46,961 nt of DNA from Lysobacteraceae bacterium. Its GTDB lineage: Bacteria; Pseudomonadota; Gammaproteobacteria; Xanthomonadales; Xanthomonadaceae. Position 1 is the first letter of the stretch; each line of letters starts with the position of its first letter. The stretch spans positions 1 to 46,961 of the forward strand of contig JAIXVL010000103.1 in assembly GCA_027483045.1 (NCBI GenBank), in the 5' to 3' direction. Of the stretch, positions 40,581 to 46,961 are shown one piece after another. Both the position numbers and the translations under genes were made by a program. The notes under the pieces were generated by a model, which saw only the letters and a list, made by a program, of their open reading frames with translations, was not told the origin of the DNA and ran no database searches.

Positions 40581-40628
40581 TATTGCGCCGTTACGGCTTT
40601 TGTGTGCAACTTTGCAAGCCTATTGCGC
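40581..40628. promoter_or_regulatory. Candidate Lrp-type operator between the Lrp-like gene and phhA
   Basis: The palindrome TGCAA-CT-TTGCA lies at 40605-40616. It is flanked by two direct copies of TATTGCGC at 40581-40588 and 40621-40628, exactly 40 bases apart, near four helical turns. This fits the multi-site binding of Lrp-family proteins, but the sites are predictions only. Confidence 0.45.
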
Positions 40629-40675
40629 GCCCAAGCACGTAGATTGTGCCGCTGAACCCCTGTGGCCCAACCCCC

Positions 40676-41566
40676 ATGAACGCCGAAGCGAAACGAGTCG
40701 AGCACCTGATGACCGACAAGGGCTATGTGCCCGTGTACACCACGTCGGTCATTGAGCAGCCCTGGTCCAGCTACAGCGCCACCGACCACGACGTTTGGGC
40801 GCAGTTGTTCCGTCGTCAGCGGGAGCTCTTGGTCGGTCGCGCCTATGGCGAGTTTCTGCGCACTCAAGACGCCATGGGCATGGGCGAGGACCGAATCCCC
40901 AAGTTCGATGAACTGAATCGCATGCTGCGCGCACGCACCGGTTGGGAGCTAATCGGGGTGGAAGGCCTGTTGCCCGAACTCACCTTCTTCGAGCATCTCG
41001 CCAACAAGCGGTTCCCGGTGACGTGGTGGATTCGCAAGCCTGAGCAGCTCGATTACCTGAGCGAGCCGGATCTGTTCCACGATCTGTTCGGCCACGTGCC
41101 GCTATTGATGAACCCGCTGTTCGCCGACTACATGCAGGCCTACGGGCAAGGCGGGCTGCGTGCGCACGGGTTCGGCACCGAGGCGCTGGCGCAACTCACG
41201 CGCCTCTATTGGTACACGGTGGAGTTCGGCCTGATCCGCAACGCCGACGGCTTGCGCATTTACGGCGCCGGCATCCTGAGTTCGAAGGGCGAGTCGATTC
41301 ACTGCCTCGACTCAGTCGCCCCGAATCGCATCGGCTTCGATTTGGAACGCGTGATGTGCACGCGCTATCGCATCGATACCTTCCAGAAAACTTACTTCGT
41401 CATCGACAGCTACGAGCAACTGATGCGCGCGAAGCAAGTGGATTTCGCGCCCATCTACGCGCGCCTCGCTGAGCGACCCGGCATTGCTGCGGGCCATGTG
41501 CTGGATCGCGATCACGTGTTCAACCGTGGAACAGGTGAAGGCTGGTTGCTCGACGGCGACGTCTAA
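40676..41566 (+). CDS. phhA: Phenylalanine 4-monooxygenase PhhA
   Basis: PhhA hydroxylates phenylalanine to tyrosine with a tetrahydropterin and O2, using a non-haem iron. The 296-residue protein has the family core from about 95 on: GLLPELTFFEHLANKRFPVT, the iron ligands in DLFHDLFGHVPLL (two His) and in LYWYTVEFGLI (Glu), and GAGILSSKGESIHCLDSVAP. It ends normally. ATG 40676 is used; a GTG at 40646 in frame is less likely. It is divergent from an Lrp-family regulator and converges on mnmE, whose stop lies 4 bases away. Confidence 0.96.
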   Translation: MNAEAKRVEHLMTDKGYVPVYTTSVIEQPWSSYSATDHDVWAQLFRRQRELLVGRAYGEFLRTQDAMGMGEDRIPKFDELNRMLRARTGWELIGVEGLLPELTFFEHLANKRFPVTWWIRKPEQLDYLSEPDLFHDLFGHVPLLMNPLFADYMQAYGQGGLRAHGFGTEALAQLTRLYWYTVEFGLIRNADGLRIYGAGILSSKGESIHCLDSVAPNRIGFDLERVMCTRYRIDTFQKTYFVIDSYEQLMRAKQVDFAPIYARLAERPGIAAGHVLDRDHVFNRGTGEGWLLDGDV

Positions 41567-41570
41567 GCCG

Positions 41571-42950
41571 CTACTTTCCGATACAAAAGCTGCTGAAGAT
41601 GTTGCCGAGCAAGGCATCGGCGCTCACGCGACCGGTGATCTCGCCAAGGGCGTCCTGCGCTTGGCGCAGGTCTTCAGCGGCCAACTCGCCCTGCCGTGCC
41701 TGAAGTTGTGCCGCCGCATGCTGCAGATGCTCACCTGCACGGGCAATCGCTTCCACATGGCGCGCGCGGGCGCTGAAGGCGCCATCTAAACCATCGCCCA
41801 GGCCTGCCGCGTCGCGCAGCGCATCGCGCACCCGCTGCAATCCTTCGCCGCCCTTGGAAGAGAACCAGACATGCTGGCCATCCACACGTATCTCCGCGTG
41901 GTCTGCGCGGCCCGTCAGGTCGGCATGGCTATGCAGCCAGAGTGTCGGCGCTCGGGTTCCATGATGGCTTTCGAGCAAATTGCGGAACGCCGCTTCGCTC
42001 TCGGCATTTAAGCGGCCGATCGCGTGATCAGACTCACGATCATCCACCACAGCGAGCACCAAGTCGGCACGCTCCCATTCGCGGCGTGCGCGACGAATGC
42101 CTTCGGCTTCGACTACATCATCGGTGTCTCGCAAGCCCGCGGTGTCGACCAGCAGTAGTTCCAATCCATCAATGCGGACGCTTTCGCGCAGCACATCGCG
42201 CGTGGTGCCAGCGACCGGCGTGACGATGGCGCGCTCGGTGCCGGCTAAGGCGTTCAACAACGAGCTCTTTCCTGCATTGGGCGCACCCACAATCACGACG
42301 TGCAAGCCGTCGGTCAGACGCTGCCCACGCAAGGCGTCGCGCTGAAGCTCGGCGTGCAGTGCTTCGACATTCGCCAAGCGCCGACTGAGCTCCGGCGCCG
42401 CAAGGAAATCGATTTCTTCTTCAGGGAAATCAATCGCGGCTTCAACGAACACACGCAGTTCAGTCAGTGCATCCACAAGCGCATGGACGCGTGCGCTGAA
42501 CACGCCATCCAAAGAACGGCGGGCAGCACGAACGGCGGCGTCAGAACGTGCCGCGATCAAATCAGCAATCGCCTCGGCTTGCGCCAAACCGATCTTGCCT
42601 TCCAGAAAAGCCCGCTCCGAGAACTCGCCGGGTCTCGCGGCGCGGGCACCCAGGGCAATGCAGCGCTGCACCAGCGTGCTCAAGAGCAGCGGACTGCCAT
42701 GGGCCTGCAACTCCACGACGTGTTCGCCGGTGAACGAATGCGGTGCGACAAAACCCAGCAGCAAACCATCGTCGATCACGCTGCCATCGGCGTCGCGAAA
42801 GCGCACATAGCGCGCACGGCCATGCTCAGGAGCGCGCTGGGAAAGTGCTTCGGCAATCGAGAAAGCCTTAGGCCCTGAGAGGCGCAAAACGCCAATGCCG
42901 GCCGCACCGGCTGCGGTTGCAATGGCCACGATGGTGTCGCGATCAGTCAT
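41571..42950 (-). CDS. mnmE: tRNA modification GTPase MnmE
   Basis: MnmE works with MnmG to put the cmnm5 group on wobble U34 of certain tRNAs. The 459-residue protein has the folate-binding N-domain (about 1-120, FVAPHSFTGEHVVELQAHGS, GEFSERAFLEGKIGLAQAEA), the G domain (about 215-380) with G1 GAPNAGKSSLLN, G2 AIVTPVAGTTRDVLRE, G3 VDTAGLRDT, and the C-terminal LLGNIFSSFCIGK with the Cys of the CIGK end. Its normal neighbour yidC is upstream, separated by an intrinsic-terminator-like hairpin. TAGGGT lies 6 bases before the ATG. Confidence 0.97.
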   Translation of the reverse strand: MTDRDTIVAIATAAGAAGIGVLRLSGPKAFSIAEALSQRAPEHGRARYVRFRDADGSVIDDGLLLGFVAPHSFTGEHVVELQAHGSPLLLSTLVQRCIALGARAARPGEFSERAFLEGKIGLAQAEAIADLIAARSDAAVRAARRSLDGVFSARVHALVDALTELRVFVEAAIDFPEEEIDFLAAPELSRRLANVEALHAELQRDALRGQRLTDGLHVVIVGAPNAGKSSLLNALAGTERAIVTPVAGTTRDVLRESVRIDGLELLLVDTAGLRDTDDVVEAEGIRRARREWERADLVLAVVDDRESDHAIGRLNAESEAAFRNLLESHHGTRAPTLWLHSHADLTGRADHAEIRVDGQHVWFSSKGGEGLQRVRDALRDAAGLGDGLDGAFSARARHVEAIARAGEHLQHAAAQLQARQGELAAEDLRQAQDALGEITGRVSADALLGNIFSSFCIGK

Positions 42951-42964
42951 GTTCGCACCCTACC

Positions 42965-42997
42965 GAAAACAGCAAGGCCCGCACATGCGGGCCTTGC
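42965..42997 (-). terminator. Rho-independent-type terminator after yidC
   Basis: GCAAGGCCCGCA (42972-42983) and TGCGGGCCTTGC (42986-42997) form a perfect 12-base stem with a 2-base gap (CA). On the minus strand it is followed by TGTTTTC, a short T run. It lies between the yidC stop (43021) and the mnmE start (42950), so mnmE should have its own promoter. Confidence 0.75.
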
Positions 42998-43020
42998 AGG
43001 TGTGTCGCAAAACCTAGGTC

Positions 43021-44768
43021 TTACTTCGCTTTGGTCACCGCGGTTGCATTGGTGCTTTCACCATAACGCTTGGTCATCCACCACTGCTGGGCCAAGCCCA
43101 ACAGACCGTTGGTGAACCAGTACAGCACCAAGCCAGCGGGGAAGAAGGCAAACATCACGCCAAACACCACAGGCATCCACTGCAGCACCTTCTTTTGCAC
43201 CGGGTCCATGCCTGGGCTGGGGGTGAGTTTCTGCGTGGCCCACATCACTGCCAAGTTCAATGCCGGCAACACGAACCACGGATCCGGCGCGGTCAGGTTG
43301 TCGATCCACAAGGCCCAAGGCGCCTGGCGCAATTCCACCGATTCCAGCAGCACCCAATACAAGGCAATGAAGATCGGAATCGGCAGCAGCATCGGCAGGC
43401 AGCCGCCCAGAGGATTGATCTTCTCCTTCTGGTACAGCTCCATCATGGCCTGGTTGAACTTGACCTTGTCTTCGCCGTAACGCTCTTTCAGCTGCTCCAA
43501 ACGCGGCGCCACGGCGCGCATCTTGGCCATGCTCTGGTACTGCTTCGCCGAAAGCGGGTACAGCAGCAACTTCAGAATGACGACGATGCCGATGATGGCC
43601 CAGCCCCAGTTACCGAACAGGGCGTGCAGCCAATCGAGCACCCAGAACAGGGGCTGCGCGAGGAAGCTGAAAATGCCGTAATCCAAGGCCAAAGGCAGCG
43701 TGGGCTCAATGGCCTTCATCGGTGCCTGGAGCTTCGGGCCGACCCACAGAGTCAAGTCAACGTTGGCCTGCGCACCCGGTGCCACGGTGGTGGCTTGGCC
43801 CACACTGCGAATCGCAAAGCGCTGGCCGTCGAAGGCTTCGAGCGAGTAGCGATGCGCCTCACCCTTCGGCGGCAACCACACCGACGCGAAGTGATGTTGG
43901 AGCATCGCAATCCAGCCGCCTGTCACGTCCTTGTTCAAGGGGCCATCAGCGACAAAATTGTCGAACTTGCGCTTCTCGAAATGGTCTTCGTTGCTGTACC
44001 AGGCCGAGCCCACAAAGCTGAAGCTTTCGGGGTTCGTGAACATGGCGTGCTTCGGAGCCGGCGGCGGCGGTACGCGCAGCAGCTGCTGGTAGAGGTTGCC
44101 CACGAAAGGCGCGGTGCCTTGGTTGATCACCTCGTGACGCACACCAATGGCGTAGCTGCCGCGCGTGAAGGTGTAGATCTTGCGCACGGTGAGACCCGTG
44201 GTCGCATCACGCCAAACCAGCGGCACATCGATGCTTTCCTGGCCCTCCGCCAAGGATAGTGACTCGGCACTGGCTTCAAAGGTGTAATCGCTGTCGGTGC
44301 CAGGCGCAGCGCCCGTCGCGGTGATCCAGCCGGTCTGGGCGACGTCGAGCTTGCTGGGCTCGTTGTTGAGCAACACCACGTTCGGGCTGCCCTCCGACGT
44401 GTCGACCGGATACTTCAGCAGTTCCGCGAAGGCCAGCGTGCCGCCTTTGCTGTCGATGCGAAGACGCAGCACATCGGTCACCACTTCCAGCTGGCGCCCG
44501 TGGCCAGACCGTTCGCGGCAGCGAGCGGAGCAGCGGAAGCCTCGACACCCGGCGCCATCGGCGCAGGCAGCGAGGAAGCAGGCGGCGCAGTCACACCGGG
44601 CAAAGCGTCTGCGCTAGGCGCCGGTGCCGCAATGGGCGCGGCACTCACAGGCGCGGATGCCACCGGCGGCGGTGCCGGCGGAGTGGCAGTGAACTTGGTC
44701 CACTCAAACGCAAGAAGGATCGCAACGGCGACCCAAGCAAAAAGCAGAAAAGCGCGGTTCTGGTTCAT
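43021..44768 (-). CDS. yidC: Membrane insertase YidC, interrupted by a one-base frameshift
   Basis: YidC inserts inner-membrane proteins. As given the gene is split. The first part (44768 to about 44496) encodes MNQNRAFLLFAWVAVAILLA (TM1), then a Pro/Ala-rich linker, and stops after WKW at 44478. The second part (44484 down to 43021) continues as VTDVLRLRIDSKGG, the P1 periplasmic domain, and the C-terminal five-TM core (GGCLPMLLPIPIFIALYWVL, VLQWMPVVFGVMFAFFPAGL). Adding one base near 44496 joins them as ATGRQLEVVTDVLRL and gives 582 residues, normal for YidC. Since 1748 bases plus 1 is a multiple of three, a single lost base explains it. A sequencing error is most likely because yidC is essential. 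The start overlaps the rnpA stop (ATGA). Confidence 0.9.
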
Positions 44769-45247
44769 TCGGGCACTCGCCCCGAGGCGCTGTTAGGCGC
44801 GGGGCTGTCGATATGGGGCGGGAGGGAGTCGGGGTTGCTAGGTTCGGCAGCAAGCATCGCGCTGGGCGCGATTTTGCCGGTCGGCGCTACTGGCGGCAAC
44901 GCCCGCAAGCGCTGCCAAAGAAGGTCGAGATCGGCGCGAATCGCCGCGCGATCCAAGGCGCCGGCGCTCACGCGCGCGACGATGATGCAGTCGCCGTGTG
45001 GCAATGAAGCGTACGTCAGACGAAAGGACTCTCGGATTTGCCGCTTGATGCGGTTTCTGACGACCGCGTTCGGGCTGACTTTGCGCGAGACCGCCATCCC
45101 CAAACGACAAAAGCCCCCATCGCGCATGTGCAGATGGAGGCTGAAGTGGCGCGTCGAGACACGCCGATGGTCAGCAAAGGCCTGGCGGTACTCGCGCCCT
45201 GTTCGGACGCGAACCTCCACCGGAAAGCGGGCGCGTGGGCCACGCAT
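44765..45247 (-). CDS. rnpA: Ribonuclease P protein component RnpA
   Basis: RnpA is the protein subunit of RNase P, which makes tRNA 5' ends. From the ATG at 45247 the product has 160 residues. The core (about 1-110) has VRTGREYRQAF, the conserved RNR-type motif GMAVSRKVSPNAVVRNRIKR and QIRESFRLTYASLPHGDCII. About 40 extra Pro/Ser/Ala-rich residues extend the C-terminus (PPHIDSPAPNSASGRVPE), longer than the usual 115-130 residues. It lies 22 bases after rpmH, and its stop overlaps the yidC start. The yidD gene often found between rnpA and yidC is absent. Confidence 0.95.
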   Translation of the reverse strand: MRGPRARFPVEVRVRTGREYRQAFADHRRVSTRHFSLHLHMRDGGFCRLGMAVSRKVSPNAVVRNRIKRQIRESFRLTYASLPHGDCIIVARVSAGALDRAAIRADLDLLWQRLRALPPVAPTGKIAPSAMLAAEPSNPDSLPPHIDSPAPNSASGRVPE

Positions 45248-45269
45248 GCCGGCGGCAAGGCCGGGGTCG

Positions 45270-45410
45270 TTAAGCGCAGAGGCGCTTGCGGCCCTTCGCG
45301 CGGCGACGAGCAAGAATCTTGCGGCCGTCGACCGTTGCCATGCGGGCACGGAAACCGTGGTCGCGGGCACGCTTGAGGTTGCTGGGCTGGAAAGTGCGCT
45401 TGGTAGCCAT
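45270..45410 (-). CDS. rpmH: 50S ribosomal protein L34
   Basis: A 46-residue ribosomal protein, [20 protein letters not shown] followed by [20 protein letters not shown] and RKRLCA, a close match to L34 over its whole length. The ATG is at 45410-45408 and the TAA at 45272-45270. A good sigma-70 type promoter lies upstream at 45444-45472. It is the first gene of rpmH-rnpA-yidC and is divergent from dnaA. Confidence 0.98.
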   Translation of the reverse strand: MATKRTFQPSNLKRARDHGFRARMATVDGRKILARRRAKGRKRLCA

Positions 45411-45443
45411 GCGTCACCGGTTCTTGTAAGGAAAAGAGGCGGG

Positions 45444-45472
45444 AATTTACGGTATCGCTTGCGCCGCGTCAA
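45444..45472 (-). promoter_or_regulatory. Sigma-70 type promoter of rpmH-rnpA-yidC
   Basis: On the minus strand TTGACG (45472-45467), a 17-base spacer, then TAAATT (45449-45444). The -10 lies 33 bases before the rpmH ATG, giving a short leader. Its -35 lies 12 bases from the -35 of the opposing dnaA promoter. Confidence 0.75.
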
Positions 45473-45484
45473 GCGAGATCGTGC

Positions 45485-45514
45485 TTGGCGGACTCACGGC
45501 CGCAAGGCTAGACT
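45485..45514 (+). promoter_or_regulatory. Possible sigma-70 promoter of dnaA
   Basis: TTGGCG (45485-45490), an 18-base spacer, then TAGACT (45509-45514) on the plus strand. It lies about 72 bases before the dnaA ATG. A DnaA box lies just downstream, which would allow self-repression. Confidence 0.5.
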
Positions 45515-45529
45515 GACCCCCCATCCCAC

Positions 45530-45538
45530 TTATCCACA
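45530..45538. promoter_or_regulatory. DnaA box upstream of dnaA
   Basis: A perfect consensus DnaA box TTATCCACA on the plus strand, downstream of the likely dnaA promoter and 47 bases before the start codon. Such a box commonly serves autoregulation of dnaA or initiation at a nearby origin. Confidence 0.85.
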
Positions 45539-45539
45539 G

Positions 45540-45557
45540 CCGCAACATCTGTTGCGG
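45540..45557 (+). other. Hairpin in the dnaA leader
   Basis: CCGCAAC (45540-45546), loop ATCT, GTTGCGG (45551-45557) make a perfect 7-base stem in the likely dnaA 5' leader, directly after the DnaA box and 28 bases before the ATG. No known element matches it, and a role is not established. Confidence 0.5.
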
Positions 45558-45585
45558 TGGCGGGCTATTCCCTTTGCAGAGCTCC

Positions 45586-46932
45586 ATGGACACCGCTTGG
45601 CCCCGCTGCCTTGAACGCCTAGAAACCGAGTTTCCGGCCGAGGACGTGCAAACGTGGCTCAAGCCTTTGCACGCCGAGGCGCGTGCGGACGGCCTAACCC
45701 TCTACGCGCCGAACGCCTTCGTGGTCGACACCGTCCGCGAGCGCTACCTCGTGCGCATCCGCGAGCTGTTGGCGCACTACGCCGGCGAGCCACTGAATGT
45801 GCAGGTGATCCTCGGCAGCATGTTGCGCGCGCCCGGCAGCGGCCGAGAACCCGGCAGCGCCCCGCTAGCGGTTGCGCCCGCCTTCCCGACGCGGTCGGAC
45901 CTGCCCGAGATCGCCAGCAACGTCGACCCGGCTTACACCTTCGAGAACTTCGTCGAGGGCCGCAGTAACCAGCTCGGCAAGTCGGCGGCCCTCCAGGTGG
46001 CCCAGAACCCGGGCCGGGCCTACAACCCTTTGCTGCTTTATGGGGGCACCGGACTCGGCAAGACCCACCTGATGCATGCCGCTGGCAACCTGATGCGCCA
46101 GCTCAACCCGGGCATGCGCGTGCTGTACCTGCGCTCCGAGCAGTTCTTCTCCGCGATGATGAAGGCGCTGCAGGAGAAGTCGATGGACCAGTTCAAGCGG
46201 CAGTTCCACACCGTGGACGCGCTGCTGATCGACGACATCCAGTTTTTCGCCGGCAAGAACACCACGCAGGAGGAGTTCTTCCACACCTTCAATGCGCTGT
46301 TCGACGGCAAGCAGCAGATCATCCTGACCTGCGACCGCTACCCCCGCGAAGTCGAGAACCTCGAGCCGCGCCTGAAATCGCGCTTGGGCTGGGGGCTGTC
46401 GGTGGCGATCGAGCCGCCAGATTTTGAAACTCGCGCCGCGATTTTGAGCGCGAAGGCGGAGGCACGCGGTGTGGCCCTGCCGACCGACGTCGCGCTCTTG
46501 ATCGCCAAGCGCATGCGCTCGAACGTGCGCGATCTGGAAGGCGCCTTGAACACCTTGGCGGCTCGCGCCAACTTCTTGGGCAAGCCCATCACCGGTGACT
46601 TCGCCCAGGAAACGCTTCGTGACCTGTTGCGTGCTCAACAACAAGCCATTTCCATCCCGAACATCCAGAAGGCCGTGGCAGACTACTACCAGCTGCGCGT
46701 GGTTGATCTTTTGTCGAAGCGCCGTACCCGCTCCTTGGCGCGACCACGGCAGCTGGCGATGGGGTTGGCGAAGGATTTGACCGAACACAGCCTGCCGGAG
46801 ATCGGCGATGCGTTTGGCGGGCGCGACCACACGACGGTGCTGCATGGCTGCCGGGTGATTCGCGAATTGATGTTGACCGACGGCAAACTGCGAGAAGACT
46901 GGGACAAGTTGGTGCGGAAACTGACGGAGTAA
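45586..46932 (+). CDS. dnaA: Chromosomal replication initiator DnaA
   Basis: DnaA binds DnaA boxes at oriC and opens the origin. The 448-residue protein shows domain I (about 1-85, [20 protein letters not shown]), a short variable domain II, the AAA+ domain (about 115-330) with the Walker [38 protein letters not shown] (Walker B) and the arginine-containing [20 protein letters not shown], and domain IV (about 350-448) with the signature [20 protein letters not shown] 45586 is used; a TTG at 45574 is in frame. It is divergent from rpmH. Confidence 0.98.
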   Translation: MDTAWPRCLERLETEFPAEDVQTWLKPLHAEARADGLTLYAPNAFVVDTVRERYLVRIRELLAHYAGEPLNVQVILGSMLRAPGSGREPGSAPLAVAPAFPTRSDLPEIASNVDPAYTFENFVEGRSNQLGKSAALQVAQNPGRAYNPLLLYGGTGLGKTHLMHAAGNLMRQLNPGMRVLYLRSEQFFSAMMKALQEKSMDQFKRQFHTVDALLIDDIQFFAGKNTTQEEFFHTFNALFDGKQQIILTCDRYPREVENLEPRLKSRLGWGLSVAIEPPDFETRAAILSAKAEARGVALPTDVALLIAKRMRSNVRDLEGALNTLAARANFLGKPITGDFAQETLRDLLRAQQQAISIPNIQKAVADYYQLRVVDLLSKRRTRSLARPRQLAMGLAKDLTEHSLPEIGDAFGGRDHTTVLHGCRVIRELMLTDGKLREDWDKLVRKLTE

Positions 46933-46945
46933 GCGTGGGGTAGCT

Positions 46946-46954
46946 TGTGGATAA
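46946..46954. promoter_or_regulatory. DnaA box just after dnaA
   Basis: TGTGGATAA on the plus strand is the reverse complement of the consensus TTATCCACA. It lies 14 bases after the dnaA stop codon, 7 bases from the end of the window. With the box at 45530 it suggests that oriC lies in or next to the region after dnaA. Confidence 0.8.
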
Positions 46955-46961
46955 CTTTGGA

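Noticed and set aside
1-46961. CRISPR arrays, tRNA or rRNA genes, insertion sequences, attachment sites
   Set aside because: I read through both strands and saw no regular repeat array, no cloverleaf-type gene, no transposase and no terminal inverted repeat.

Overview
The window is a chromosomal segment of a GC-rich gammaproteobacterium, most likely of the order Lysobacterales (Xanthomonadales) or a close relative. The reasons are the polar-flagellum gene order under sigma-54 and sigma-28 type promoters, the dnaA / rpmH-rnpA-yidC-mnmE origin block, the divergent Lrp-phhA pair, and the large number of c-di-GMP and HDOD signalling proteins. The taxonomic call is inference from gene content and not a search result. 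I see no rRNA, tRNA, CRISPR array, insertion sequence or phage gene. No stretch longer than 300 bases lacks a gene.

Region 1 (1-14370) is an axial flagellar cluster. On the minus strand it reads cheV, flgB, C, D, E, F, G, H, then flgI, J, K, L, then the first codons of a flagellin gene. Divergent on the plus strand are flgA, flgM and flgN. Sigma-54 type (-24/-12) elements precede flgB, flgI and flgA. Sigma-28 type elements with the same core precede the flagellin gene and flgM. A secreted protein of unknown function sits on the opposite strand between flgH and flgI and splits what is usually one operon. flgI has its own sigma-54 type element there.

Region 2 (14411-26662) is a signalling island. 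It holds a soluble PAS histidine kinase, a convergent response regulator with the unusual order GGDEF-EAL-REC, two divergent paralogous HDOD proteins, and a four-gene operon whose start and stop codons all overlap. That operon encodes a REC-DUF3369-GGDEF-EAL phosphodiesterase, a TonB-dependent receptor-like outer-membrane protein, a YfiR-family periplasmic protein, and a membrane histidine kinase with a YfiN-like (CHASE8-HAMP) sensor part. It looks like a rewired YfiBNR system in which the periplasmic signal reaches c-di-GMP through phosphotransfer instead of a fused cyclase. This is the best candidate for an undescribed system here.

Region 3 (26668-34877) is mixed housekeeping and accessory genes: a degenerate and a normal J-domain protein, an unknown protein, folE, a Tet-type MFS exporter, a flavin-binding PNPOx-like protein, a DCC-family thiol protein, an RlmI-like rRNA methyltransferase, a membrane diguanylate cyclase with an intact GGEEF motif, and a rhomboid protease.

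Region 4 (34890-41566) is a five-gene ABC export cassette (ATPase, three tandem HlyD/MacA-type adaptors, FtsX/MacB-type permease), followed by an Lrp/AsnC regulator divergent from phenylalanine 4-hydroxylase (phhA).

Region 5 (41571-46961) is the origin-proximal block: mnmE, yidC, rnpA and rpmH on the minus strand and dnaA on the plus strand, with perfect DnaA boxes before and just after dnaA. yidC as given is broken by a single-base frameshift near 44496. Because yidC is essential, this is most likely a sequence error, but it should be checked.
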